From: Planctomycetota bacterium
GTDB lineage: Bacteria; Planctomycetota; Phycisphaerae; Phycisphaerales; UBA1924
Direction of reading: 5' to 3'
Length of the DNA stretch: 52,798 nucleotides
Assembly (NCBI GenBank): GCA_963204725.1
Contig: CAUJHH010000033.1
Coordinates: 1-52,798 of the forward strand
The position numbers were made by a program, and so were the translations under genes. Of this stretch, positions 8,057 to 16,123 are shown piece after piece; position 1 is the first letter of the stretch, and every line of letters begins with the position of its first letter. The notes beneath the pieces were generated by a model. That model saw only the letters and a program-made list of their open reading frames with translations. It was not told the origin of the DNA and ran no database searches.

Positions 8057-9789
8057 ACCTTCACCGCCTTCACTCGATCGGCCCGCAGCGCACCCGCCGC
8101 CTGGAACACAAAGAACACAGCAAGACCCAGAAGAATCAGACCGACAGCGCCGTTGATCACGGGCGTCATGTCGGGCTTCTCGCTCGATCGAGCGAGAAGC
8201 ACTCTCGCCCCGTGCGTGATCTGCACGACCAATGCCGTGACCGTGATCGCCATCACGAACACCATTGGTATCGCTGTGTACCAGCACCGCTTCCCGTTCC
8301 GCTTCAACCACACCGTGATTCCGAGGAGCGTCAATGCGGCCAGCAACTGGTTCGAAGATCCGAAGAGCGTCCAATACGCGCGGTAACTCCCCGGTGCGGA
8401 CGTGAGCAGGATCCCGAGCGGCACGCCCACCGTCGCCAGCGCCGCCAACGCCCCGCCCACTCGCCCCTTGGCTCCGAACAACTCTTGGAGCAGGTACCGA
8501 CCGAGTCGCGTCGCCACGTCCAGCGTGTCGAAGACGAACGTCGCAACCGCCATAGTGCCAAACGTCTTCGCAAACAGCAGCGCAGCGTCGCCGAGGAAGA
8601 GCGTCATGAATCTCGCGATCCCATCGCCATAGATGCTCCCCGGCGGCACGCCCTTCGTCTGCTCCGCGCTCAGAATCATCACCGTCGACAACGCGATGAT
8701 CGCGACGAACCCCTCCAGCAGCATCGCACCGAACGCGACCGGGCGGCAGTGGCTCTCCTTCTCGATCTGCTTGCTCGTTGTTCCGCCACACACCAGCCCA
8801 TGGAACCCGCTGCACGCGCCGCACGCGATCGTGACAAAGAGGAACGGGAACAGAATTGTCGTCATCTTCGGCACGTTCTCGCCGCCCGCGAAGAAGTCCC
8901 AGAGGCCCCCGAACCCGACGCCCTCCGCCACCATCGGCTGCTGAACCGTGTATCCGCCGAAGAGCAGCCCGATCGCACCGATGCCGATGGCCAGATACAG
9001 GACGAACCCGCCGAGGTAGCCACGTGACTGCTGGAGCAGCCAGAGCGGAAACATGCTCGCGACCAGGCAGTATCCGAGCACGATCCAGTACCAGACTCTC
9101 GCGTCCAGCAGCAGCACCGTACTCATCTTCGTGCCGAGCCAGACAACACCCAGCGTCGCCGGGACAAAGACGATTGTCAGCAGCCACATCGGCCACTTGA
9201 AGAACCTCTGCACCACTCCCATGACCGTCGCGAGGATGAGGTACATCACGCTCGCCGCCGCAACCGCCCCACCCTTGTTGAACTCGGTGCCCGAGAGTGC
9301 CGCCAGATCCGCATCGTTGTTCGTAAAGGTCGCAACGGTCACGTCGGTAAACGCGACGATCACATAGAGCAACGCCAGCCAGATAAACGCAACCAGAGCC
9401 GCCCACGCCTTGGGGCTGATGTTCACGCGTGCGATCTCGGCGATGCTGTGCGCCCCGTGGCGCACGCTCGCCACCAGCGCGGAGAAATCGTGCACCGCCC
9501 CGATGAACACCACGCCCAGCAGGATCCAGAGCACGCATGGCAGCCAGCCGAAGTCCTGGCATGCCACGATCGGCCCAACGATCGGGCCCGCCGCCGCGAT
9601 CGCCGAAAAGTGCTGACCCATCAAGTAGAACGGGCGTGTCGGAACAAAGTCCACACCGTCCGCCCTGGCCACGGCGGGCGTGGTCGCCGTGTCGTCCAAT
9701 CTGAACTGCCTCGCGATGAACTTGCCGTAGGTCAGATAACCGACCGTCAGCACGCCCATCGTCAACAATGCCAGTGCAAGCAGACTCAT
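8053..9789 (-). CDS. cstA: Carbon starvation protein CstA family transporter
   Basis: A 578-residue polytopic membrane protein with many hydrophobic helices. CstA signatures include PFYLMGQHFSAIAAAGPIVGP near residue 50, FIGAVHDFSALVASVRH near 100, and ACSGFHGLVCGGTTSKQI near 325. The family transports peptides or pyruvate and is induced on carbon limitation. It is shorter than the ~700-residue enterobacterial protein, consistent with the compact family form. A GAGGA motif 7 nt before the ATG supports the start. It is divergent from psuG across 57 bp and overlaps the M28 peptidase gene by 4 bp. This pairing suggests extracytoplasmic peptide hydrolysis feeding uptake. Confidence 0.93.
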   Translation of the reverse strand: MSLLALALLTMGVLTVGYLTYGKFIARQFRLDDTATTPAVARADGVDFVPTRPFYLMGQHFSAIAAAGPIVGPIVACQDFGWLPCVLWILLGVVFIGAVHDFSALVASVRHGAHSIAEIARVNISPKAWAALVAFIWLALLYVIVAFTDVTVATFTNNDADLAALSGTEFNKGGAVAAASVMYLILATVMGVVQRFFKWPMWLLTIVFVPATLGVVWLGTKMSTVLLLDARVWYWIVLGYCLVASMFPLWLLQQSRGYLGGFVLYLAIGIGAIGLLFGGYTVQQPMVAEGVGFGGLWDFFAGGENVPKMTTILFPFLFVTIACGACSGFHGLVCGGTTSKQIEKESHCRPVAFGAMLLEGFVAIIALSTVMILSAEQTKGVPPGSIYGDGIARFMTLFLGDAALLFAKTFGTMAVATFVFDTLDVATRLGRYLLQELFGAKGRVGGALAALATVGVPLGILLTSAPGSYRAYWTLFGSSNQLLAALTLLGITVWLKRNGKRCWYTAIPMVFVMAITVTALVVQITHGARVLLARSSEKPDMTPVINGAVGLILLGLAVFFVFQAAGALRADRVKAVKV

Positions 9790-9846
9790 GCGGATTCCTC
9801 ATCCCCGGCCCATTCCCCGGGCCTCGGACCTGCCAGAATACAGACC

Positions 9847-10740
9847 ATGCACGTCCTCAGCCGAGTCCCATCCTCCGCCGCCCGCGCCGTCGCGCTCGAA
9901 ACCACGCTGCTCGTCCACGGCGTGCCCCGCGATGCGGCACCGGAGCTCTCAGCCGAACTCGCCCACCTCGTCCGATCGCACGGCGCCGAGCCCGCACTGG
10001 TCGGGCTGCACAACGGCACGCCAACGGTCGGCCTCAATGATGCCGAACTCGCCGACCTGCTCCACGCGCCGGAGGTGCCGAAGGCCAACACCTCCAACCT
10101 CGGCTACCTCATCCACGCCAGGTCCCACGGCGCAACCACTGTCAGCACCACCATGGAACTCGCCGCCTCAGCGGGCGTCCGCACCTTTGCCACCGGCGGT
10201 ATCGGCGGGGTCCACAGGGGCTACGGCACTCGCCTCGATATCAGCAGCGACCTCGCCGCGTTCACTCGGTTCCCGGTCGCGGTCGTCACCAGCGGCGTAA
10301 AATCCATCCTCGACGTCGAGTCAACCCGCGAAGCCCTCGAATCACTCGGCGTTCCGGTCGTCGGCTTCATGACAGATCGCTTCCCCGCCTTCTACATCCG
10401 CACCTCCGAGGCCGGCGTCGACGCCCGATTCAACGACATCAAATCACTCGCCGCCTTTGTACACCACGAATTGACCAGGACCGGGCGTGGAATCGTGATC
10501 GCCAACCCGATTCCATTCTCCCACGAACTCGAACACGAATCGTGGAAGCGATGGCTCGATCTGGCCATGACCGCCCCATCCGCTCCAGAATCCAATGGCC
10601 GATCCGTCACGCCCAGGATCCTCTCCCAACTGCACGCCCTCTCCGGCGGCAAGACGCTCGAGGCGAACATCGCCCTCGCGAAGTCCAATGCCTCACTGGC
10701 CGCCCAGATCGCCTGTCAACTCGACAAACTGGGAGCGTGA
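9847..10740 (+). CDS. psuG: Pseudouridine-5'-phosphate glycosidase
   Basis: A 297-residue PsuG/IndA-family protein. It catalyses reversible cleavage of pseudouridine 5'-phosphate to uracil and ribose 5-phosphate. Signatures are ALETTLLVHGVP near the N-terminus, TVSTTMELAASAGV, FATGGIGGVHRG, and VTSGVKSILDVEST with the expected catalytic Lys at residue 152. VIANPIP and ALSGGKTLEANIALAKSNA are near the C-terminus. The family kinase partner PsuK (PfkB fold) is not adjacent. It may supply uracil to pyrimidine salvage, but the neighbours do not form an evident operon. Confidence 0.93.
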   Translation: MHVLSRVPSSAARAVALETTLLVHGVPRDAAPELSAELAHLVRSHGAEPALVGLHNGTPTVGLNDAELADLLHAPEVPKANTSNLGYLIHARSHGATTVSTTMELAASAGVRTFATGGIGGVHRGYGTRLDISSDLAAFTRFPVAVVTSGVKSILDVESTREALESLGVPVVGFMTDRFPAFYIRTSEAGVDARFNDIKSLAAFVHHELTRTGRGIVIANPIPFSHELEHESWKRWLDLAMTAPSAPESNGRSVTPRILSQLHALSGGKTLEANIALAKSNASLAAQIACQLDKLGA

Positions 10741-11054
10741 GCATCTGAGGCCCGATATCAACGCAGTTTGCCCAGATTCACAGGCCAGTCCGCGGCTCGC
10801 CTTTGCAAACACTTCATGGGTGCCAGCGAGATTCAGCATTGCCCGCACTCCGCGCAAGGATTACCATAGTGAACTGCGTGACAAGGGAGAGATTTTCTCC
10901 CTGACAGCACGCGGCCGGCAGAGAGAAGAGAGAGCCGGACCGATGATTCGATTGGCGCGACCGTCCCCATCTGCGGGTCGGCCGATATGGGTCTCATGAC
11001 AGAAGCTGCCACGAATGTGAAATGGGTCAAATTCACCCAGAGGAGCCGAAGAAG
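10741..11054. other. 314-bp intergenic region and 5' leader
   Basis: No coding pattern is seen. The region holds a candidate promoter (10839-10867), a small inverted repeat GGGAGA/TCTCCC (10885-10890 with 10896-10901, 5-nt loop), and a ribosome-binding site AGAGGAG (11039-11045) before the dockerin-tailed gene. If the promoter is right, the transcript has a leader of about 180 nt containing that hairpin. Confidence 0.5.
10839..10867 (+). promoter_or_regulatory. Candidate sigma-70-like promoter
   Basis: TTGCCC (10839-10844), a 17-bp spacer and TACCAT (10862-10867) lie about 190 bp before the exported dockerin-tailed gene. Spacing is ideal and the boxes match moderately. Confidence 0.38.
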
Positions 11055-13175
11055 ATGAAGCTTTCACGCACGTCCGCCCTGATCCTTGCCGCCGGTTGTG
11101 CGGCCCCTGCATTCGCGCAGGACAGCGTCAGCAAGTTCGTCACCGGCCTTCCGGGCGATGCCAACACCGAGTTCGTTTCGGGACAGGCCTATGTCGTCGA
11201 TCTGGTCCCCTTCACCACGCGCTCCAACACGACCTTCGGCATCGCGCCGATCGTCAAGTCCAGCAACACCAGCGCGTCGTTCTTTACCTCGCTCGTCAGC
11301 GCCCAGGGCATTAGCCGTGGCGTGCTCACCGGCGTTGCTCCCGCCGCGTCCTCGTACGCTTTCTGGACCACTCCCGGCCAGGGCGTCAACGCAACCAACA
11401 ACAACGCCGCCGGAACGACGAGCGCGCCCGGCAGCACAGTCCAGTTCGGCTTCGCCGCCGCCGAGTTCGACGGCCCCGCCAACAGTGTCTTCGGCGGCCT
11501 CGCCAACTTCGATCCCGCCGATCCCAGCCGCCTGTACGTGAAGCGAGTAGTCGGCGCTTCGAATCGCCCGACCTACGCAACCACCGGCGGAAACGCCGCT
11601 ATCGGCTTCGGTGCCGTTGACGCCAATGGCAACATCGTCTTCCGTGCCGACAACTTCAACCAAACCGGTTCCGCGGTGATCGCCGGCAACAACATCTTCC
11701 GGGTCTCCATGGGCGCTCGCACGGCGGGTGTCAACGAGATCAATCTCGCTGGCGCGAGCGACGCGGGTGCCTCGGTTCGCATCGTCAACGCCTCGGGGAC
11801 GACGCACACCGTTCCAAACCTCGTCCCTCAGGACGAGGGTGGCCCGACCTACTTCGGCCCCAATTTCTTGGATCAGATCGTCCGTGGCTCCGCCGCAGGC
11901 GTCACCACCAGCGACGGGACCCACTTCCCCGCCGGTTACACCGGCCACCGCGGATCGATGGCCTACTCCAAGCATGTCCTGCTCGGCACCTCCGGGGCCG
12001 TTGGCTCGGCCGCAATTCTCACCCCGACGCCCGGTGGCACGACCGACACGATCTCAATCTTTGATATCGATGCAAACGGCAACCCCGTCGGCACCCCCAG
12101 GGCCGTGAAACTTCCTGCTTCGCTCACACTTCAGGACGCCCTCGATCCTCGCCCCAACCCCTTCCCCATCACGCGCTTCGACCACTACGGCTCTCAGACA
12201 TTCTCCAATGGCGGCGTCAGCCAGGTCGCCATCGGCAAGGACCAGAACGGCCGCATACTCGTCGCCGCAACGGTCTACGGCACCGAGTTTGTCGGTTTGA
12301 CGAATCCTTCAAACGGCATCGCCGTTGCTCGCCTCGACACGCCCGCCTCCTCTCCCGTCTGGAATCTCGCCGTTTGGAACGACGCGACGACGGTCACGAG
12401 CGGCAAGCCCATCCGCGACGAGAACGGCGCCCAGATCGGCCGCATGGGCTCACTCTTCGAAGTCACGCTTGGCAGCCCCGTCGGCCCCTCAATGTCTGCG
12501 CCTGCGTTCGACTCCGTCGGCAACCTCTGGTTCGTTGGCGTCGGTGTGTTCGACGAGCTCGCCGGCCCCAACCCCGACAACGCGCTCTTCCGGGGCGTCT
12601 ACGACCCCACTGTCGCCTTCCCCGTCTACACGATTGAGTCTGTCGTCGACACTGGCAACGTCTTCGCCGGCGCGAACTCCGGGACAAATTGGCAGCTCCG
12701 CTTCATCGAGATCGCGGACTCCAACTCCGTCTCCTCCGGTACCTTCTTCTCTCAGAACGTCGTTCAGGACGGCTTCGCCGGTGCCGACGTCTCAGACATG
12801 GACACCATCGACCCCCGCACCAACGGCGGCGTGATCCTCTCCGCCGGCATCATCTACGACCGCAACGGCGACGGCCAGTTCGATGATCCCGTCGTCGGGG
12901 GCTCGCCCACGGGCAGCGTCGACGAGGAGTACAACGTCCTCCTCTACATCGGCAACGTCACGGTCGACGCCGATCCGTGCGATGCAGCCGACTACAACGG
13001 CGACACCACCGTCGACGTGCTCGACTTCCTCGACTTCCTCGACGACTACGGCGCGTGCGACGGCCTCCCCACGCCCTGCGGCTCCTTCGGTGATCCCGAC
13101 CAGTACAACCCGGATGGCTTCATCGACATCCTCGACTTCCTCGGCTTCTTCGACATCTTCGGCCAGTGCGGCTGA
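11055..13175 (+). CDS. Exported protein with C-terminal dockerin-like tail
   Basis: A 706-residue protein with a signal peptide (MKLSRTSALILAAGC to AFAQ). The central ~600 residues are rich in Gly, Asn, Ala, Ser and Thr and are predicted to be mostly beta. I do not recognise a catalytic family there. From about residue 646 the tail has a type I dockerin calcium loop (DYNGDTTVDVLDFLDFLDDYG) and a second, weaker one (PDGFIDILDFLGFFDIFG). Such tails are common in exported planctomycete proteins. The start 11 codons inside the open frame was chosen because the signal peptide and an AGAGGAG site fit it. A strong hairpin follows the stop. Its role could be surface attachment or polymer binding. Confidence 0.8.
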   Translation: MKLSRTSALILAAGCAAPAFAQDSVSKFVTGLPGDANTEFVSGQAYVVDLVPFTTRSNTTFGIAPIVKSSNTSASFFTSLVSAQGISRGVLTGVAPAASSYAFWTTPGQGVNATNNNAAGTTSAPGSTVQFGFAAAEFDGPANSVFGGLANFDPADPSRLYVKRVVGASNRPTYATTGGNAAIGFGAVDANGNIVFRADNFNQTGSAVIAGNNIFRVSMGARTAGVNEINLAGASDAGASVRIVNASGTTHTVPNLVPQDEGGPTYFGPNFLDQIVRGSAAGVTTSDGTHFPAGYTGHRGSMAYSKHVLLGTSGAVGSAAILTPTPGGTTDTISIFDIDANGNPVGTPRAVKLPASLTLQDALDPRPNPFPITRFDHYGSQTFSNGGVSQVAIGKDQNGRILVAATVYGTEFVGLTNPSNGIAVARLDTPASSPVWNLAVWNDATTVTSGKPIRDENGAQIGRMGSLFEVTLGSPVGPSMSAPAFDSVGNLWFVGVGVFDELAGPNPDNALFRGVYDPTVAFPVYTIESVVDTGNVFAGANSGTNWQLRFIEIADSNSVSSGTFFSQNVVQDGFAGADVSDMDTIDPRTNGGVILSAGIIYDRNGDGQFDDPVVGGSPTGSVDEEYNVLLYIGNVTVDADPCDAADYNGDTTVDVLDFLDFLDDYGACDGLPTPCGSFGDPDQYNPDGFIDILDFLGFFDIFGQCG

Positions 13176-13207
13176 TCGAGCCCCGCTTCTGAATGCTTGC
13201 TGAACCC

Positions 13208-13230
13208 GGCCCCCGCACACTGCGGGGGCC
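13208..13230 (+). terminator. Hairpin terminator
   Basis: A perfect 10-bp stem (GGCCCCCGCA with TGCGGGGGCC, 3-nt loop) lies 32 bp after the dockerin-tailed gene and is followed by GTTTCATTCT. It is very stable and has a modest T-tract. Confidence 0.75.
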
Positions 13231-13420
13231 GTTTCATTCTGGGGCTCGTTACCGTTCAAGCATCCGATCTGCCCATAACCTGCGGACCAGTGGCTCTAGC
13301 CCATTTACCCATGTTTCCCGCACACCGCATCGTGGATGCCACACCTCGGTCGATATACTCTGAACAGCCCAACTACATGCTGGCCAAGGGATTGTGCGCA
13401 CTGCCGACGCATCGGAGCAG

Positions 13421-14848
13421 ATGATGAGATATGTTCGCTTCCTTTCCGCTCTCCTGACACTCTTGGGCCTCGTCAGCGGCCACGCAAGTGCCCAATGGAA
13501 TCCGACGGGTGGCCAATGGGGCAAGAACGACCCAACCCATCTCCGCGTCATGACCTGGAATGTGCTCGACGGCATCTGCTCCAGCAACAACGCCAAGACC
13601 GACGCCACCAACCGCTGGAACGCGCTTGTCCGCGTCGTCGCCGCCTTCCAGCCCGATGTCCTCGTCCTCCAGGAGTGCGGCGACAACAACGCCTATTCCG
13701 GATCCGGGACCGTTGATTCCGTGGCAAACCTGACCACCACCATCGGGCTCTTCATCAACGGCGGCAACGACCCGTTCATCGCTGGCAACCCGCCCGTCAC
13801 CTCGTATCTCAAGAAGTTCGCGCCCTCGTACGACCTGCCCTACGTCCTCGTCAGCGACATCAGCGACAACTACAACCGCAACGTCATTCTCAGCCGATAC
13901 CCCTTCGTCGATCTCAACGGCGACACTCGCACCTACATCACCAATTTCTTCATCTTCGCTGACGCCTACGCACCGGGCGGAAACGGCGGCATCCGAGGCT
14001 TCGCGTTCGCCGAAATCGATCTCCCCGATGCCGTGTACGCCGGCGATCTCGTCGTCGGCACCGGACACCTCAAAGCCGGTGGAGCTTCAGGCGACCTCGC
14101 CGATCGGCTCGCCGCCGCCAAGAACATCGCGTACTACATCGACTACATCTTCAACGCCGCAGGCGGCACCACACCCGATCCCAATAACAAGGTGCTCGAC
14201 TCCCCGACGATCACGCTTCGCCTCGACGCCAACACGCCGGTGATCTGGGGAGGCGACATGAACGAAGACGAGAACACCAACGGCCGCAAAGGCCCGGTTG
14301 AGTGGATGACCAATGCCGCCACGACCGGCGGCACCGACGGCACCGATCGCAATCGCTCCGATTCCACGTATGACTCCGCGGTCGAACCATTCACAGGCAA
14401 CCGCAAGACCCAGGGCTCGAGCTCGAAACTCGATTACATCATGTACCAGGACTCGATCGCCACAGCGGTCGTCCAGGCCACGTTCAATTCCGCTTCGGTC
14501 ACCGCTGGCAAGCACCCCTATCCAGTCAGCACATTCCCGCCCGTCGCATCGCTCGCCAGCAGTTCCGCCTCGGACCACCTGCCGGTGATCGTCGACTTCT
14601 CGCTTCCCCTCGCTCCTCCGCCGCCCCCGCTTTGCCCTGCAGATGTCAACGGCGATACCAGCGTCGACGTCGTCGATTTCCTCGACTATCTCGACGCGTT
14701 CGGCCAGTGCGACTCTCTTCCGGGACCGTGCATACCGCCGGGCAGCGTCGTCGACGCAGACTTCAACGGCGACACGGCGGTCGATGTTGTGGACTTCCTG
14801 GACTTCCTCGACGCTTTCGGCCAGACCGAAGGCCCCTGTCCGACCTGA
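13421..14848 (+). CDS. Exported endonuclease/exonuclease/phosphatase-family protein with dockerin tail
   Basis: About 475 residues with an N-terminal signal peptide (MMRYVRFLSALLTLLGLVSG). The domain has the EEP metal-dependent phosphoesterase motifs: LRVMTWNVLDG, DVLVLQECGD, NVILSRYPF, TGHLKAGGASGD, VIWGGDMNEDE and SASDHLPVIVDF, which give the Asn, Glu, Asp and His active-site residues. The tail, from about residue 406, has two dockerin-type loops, DVNGDTSVDVVDFLDYLDAFG and a near copy. The substrate may be nucleic acid, a phospholipid or another phosphodiester. CGGAG before tandem ATGs supports the start. It converges with the response-regulator gene, with 11 bp between their stops. Confidence 0.85.
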   Translation: MMRYVRFLSALLTLLGLVSGHASAQWNPTGGQWGKNDPTHLRVMTWNVLDGICSSNNAKTDATNRWNALVRVVAAFQPDVLVLQECGDNNAYSGSGTVDSVANLTTTIGLFINGGNDPFIAGNPPVTSYLKKFAPSYDLPYVLVSDISDNYNRNVILSRYPFVDLNGDTRTYITNFFIFADAYAPGGNGGIRGFAFAEIDLPDAVYAGDLVVGTGHLKAGGASGDLADRLAAAKNIAYYIDYIFNAAGGTTPDPNNKVLDSPTITLRLDANTPVIWGGDMNEDENTNGRKGPVEWMTNAATTGGTDGTDRNRSDSTYDSAVEPFTGNRKTQGSSSKLDYIMYQDSIATAVVQATFNSASVTAGKHPYPVSTFPPVASLASSSASDHLPVIVDFSLPLAPPPPPLCPADVNGDTSVDVVDFLDYLDAFGQCDSLPGPCIPPGSVVDADFNGDTAVDVVDFLDFLDAFGQTEGPCPT

Positions 14849-14859
14849 TCGCCAGAGCG

Positions 14860-15378
14860 TCACTCGCTCTCGCGTTGCCAGTCGCCACCCGCGTCTCGGA
14901 GTCGCTTCATGTCGCTCATGGCCTGATCGAGCTGGCGCTTGAGGATGCGCACGCGCATCAGCGACTTCACCCGCGTGAGAAGCTCGAGCTTGTTCACAGG
15001 CTTGGTCAGGAAATCATCCGCGCCGCACTCGACCGCACGCTCCACATCCCCCACCTCATTCAACGCGGTCACCATGATGATCGGGATATCCCGCGTTCGC
15101 GCCGTCCCTTTCAAACGCGTACAGGCCTGAAATCCGCTCATCCGCGGCATCATGACATCCAGCAAGACCAGATCCGGCTGCTCTCGTTCCACCGATTCGA
15201 TCGCTTCAGCCCCGTCCATTGCGATCCGAACCGGGCACCCCAGGTCCTCCAGGTACGCCTGCATCAGCTCGAGATTCTGCTCGTTGTCGTCAACCACGAG
15301 GACGGAACACGAGCGCAGCTCAGCCACTCCGTCCAACCCACCAATATCCGAACGATCGTCCGGCCCGTCAATCCCCAT
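14860..15378 (-). CDS. Response regulator receiver protein
   Basis: A 172-residue protein consisting of one receiver domain and a short C-terminal helix. Residues 25-31 (SVLVVDD) give the acidic pocket. Asp74 in LVLLDVMMP is the phosphoacceptor. Thr104 (MVTAL) and Lys126 (LTKPVN) complete the switch. No DNA-binding or enzymatic output domain follows; the last ~40 residues (LKRQLDQAMSDMKRL) look like a coiled helix that could mediate dimerisation or partner binding. GGAGAG lies 6 nt before the ATG. No histidine kinase is nearby, so its partner is unknown. Confidence 0.9.
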   Translation of the reverse strand: MGIDGPDDRSDIGGLDGVAELRSCSVLVVDDNEQNLELMQAYLEDLGCPVRIAMDGAEAIESVEREQPDLVLLDVMMPRMSGFQACTRLKGTARTRDIPIIMVTALNEVGDVERAVECGADDFLTKPVNKLELLTRVKSLMRVRILKRQLDQAMSDMKRLRDAGGDWQRESE

Positions 15379-15436
15379 TGAACACTCTCCACATCTGCGC
15401 TCGTTTGCGATCTCACTCTAGTCCATTCTTTGGTGC

Positions 15437-15465
15437 TTTACACGGCCCCCTAATTCTGGTATAAC
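15437..15465 (+). promoter_or_regulatory. Sigma-70-like promoter
   Basis: TTTACA (15437-15442), a 17-bp spacer and TATAAC (15460-15465), with an extended TGG before the -10 box. This is the best promoter match in the window. It would start transcription about 40 nt before the hypothetical gene at 15513. Confidence 0.6.
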
Positions 15466-15512
15466 AAGACGGATCAGCTCCCTTCAACTCGTTCGCTTTT
15501 TGTTATGCGTCG

Positions 15513-15989
15513 ATGCTGCTGCCTCACATGCCTGTTGCTCGAAACCAACGCGCGCCTTGGGAGGATCGCTTCCGTCAACCGACCGAGGCGGAGGTGCTTG
15601 CGCACTATCCCCGACAGCTCCTTTGCTGCGCAAACGCCGCTCGGAAAGTGCTGCATGCTCGCCTCGGAGCGAGAGAGAGTCTCCAGTGGAAAGGGATCCC
15701 GTGGCGATGGACATTTGTCTACAACCGTCCGGGCTCGATGTTTGAGTCATACCTCGTTCCGATCCCGAGTGCGCCGCGATTGGTGCTCACCATGCCCACC
15801 GGCGCCGCGACGCCCTTTCTCGACCGGCACGCCCCTCGAACGATCCGAGACGCCTTTGTTTCCGCCGTACGCGTAGGACCGAATCTGTGGCCAAGCTGGG
15901 ACCTCACGGTCCGGGCCCAAGTCGACGAGATCGCCGAGTTGCTCGAGCGGATCGCACAGACCGAACTCGCAGAAGCAAGCGTCGCATAA
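15513..15989 (+). CDS. Hypothetical protein, possibly DUF3788-like
   Basis: A 158-residue soluble protein of unknown function. Visible features are an Arg-rich N-terminus, a WKGIPWRWTFVYNRPGSM segment, strands around YLVPIPSAPRLVLTMP, and a C-terminal helix DEIAELLERIAQTELAEA. The Trp-rich centre and terminal helix recall DUF3788, but the match is weak. The start is uncertain: ATG codons at 15513 and 15528 both lack a ribosome-binding site. A well-formed promoter ends about 47 bp upstream, and the gene precedes the PBP4-type gene by 134 bp on the same strand. Both support it being real. Confidence 0.55.
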   Translation: MLLPHMPVARNQRAPWEDRFRQPTEAEVLAHYPRQLLCCANAARKVLHARLGARESLQWKGIPWRWTFVYNRPGSMFESYLVPIPSAPRLVLTMPTGAATPFLDRHAPRTIRDAFVSAVRVGPNLWPSWDLTVRAQVDEIAELLERIAQTELAEASVA

Positions 15990-16123
15990 CCTCCGAATCG
16001 TCGCTTCACCCGTGTGCAGATTGCAGGCGCCGTGGCGAGTTCGTCGATCTGACACACGTGGCGCGTCCAACCCACGCCGCTCGAACGGCCGGGCAGACCC
16101 AGCGACGCTACGGAGAGATTCGG

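Noticed and set aside
5837..9802. A continuous minus-strand frame of about 1,320 codons
   Set aside because: Only the part from 8056 onward is the M28 peptidase. The first part merely reads across cstA in the wrong frame.
13354..13359. TATACT -10 box upstream of the EEP-family gene
   Set aside because: The -10 is good, but no acceptable -35 box is found at 16-18 bp, so it is not listed as a promoter.
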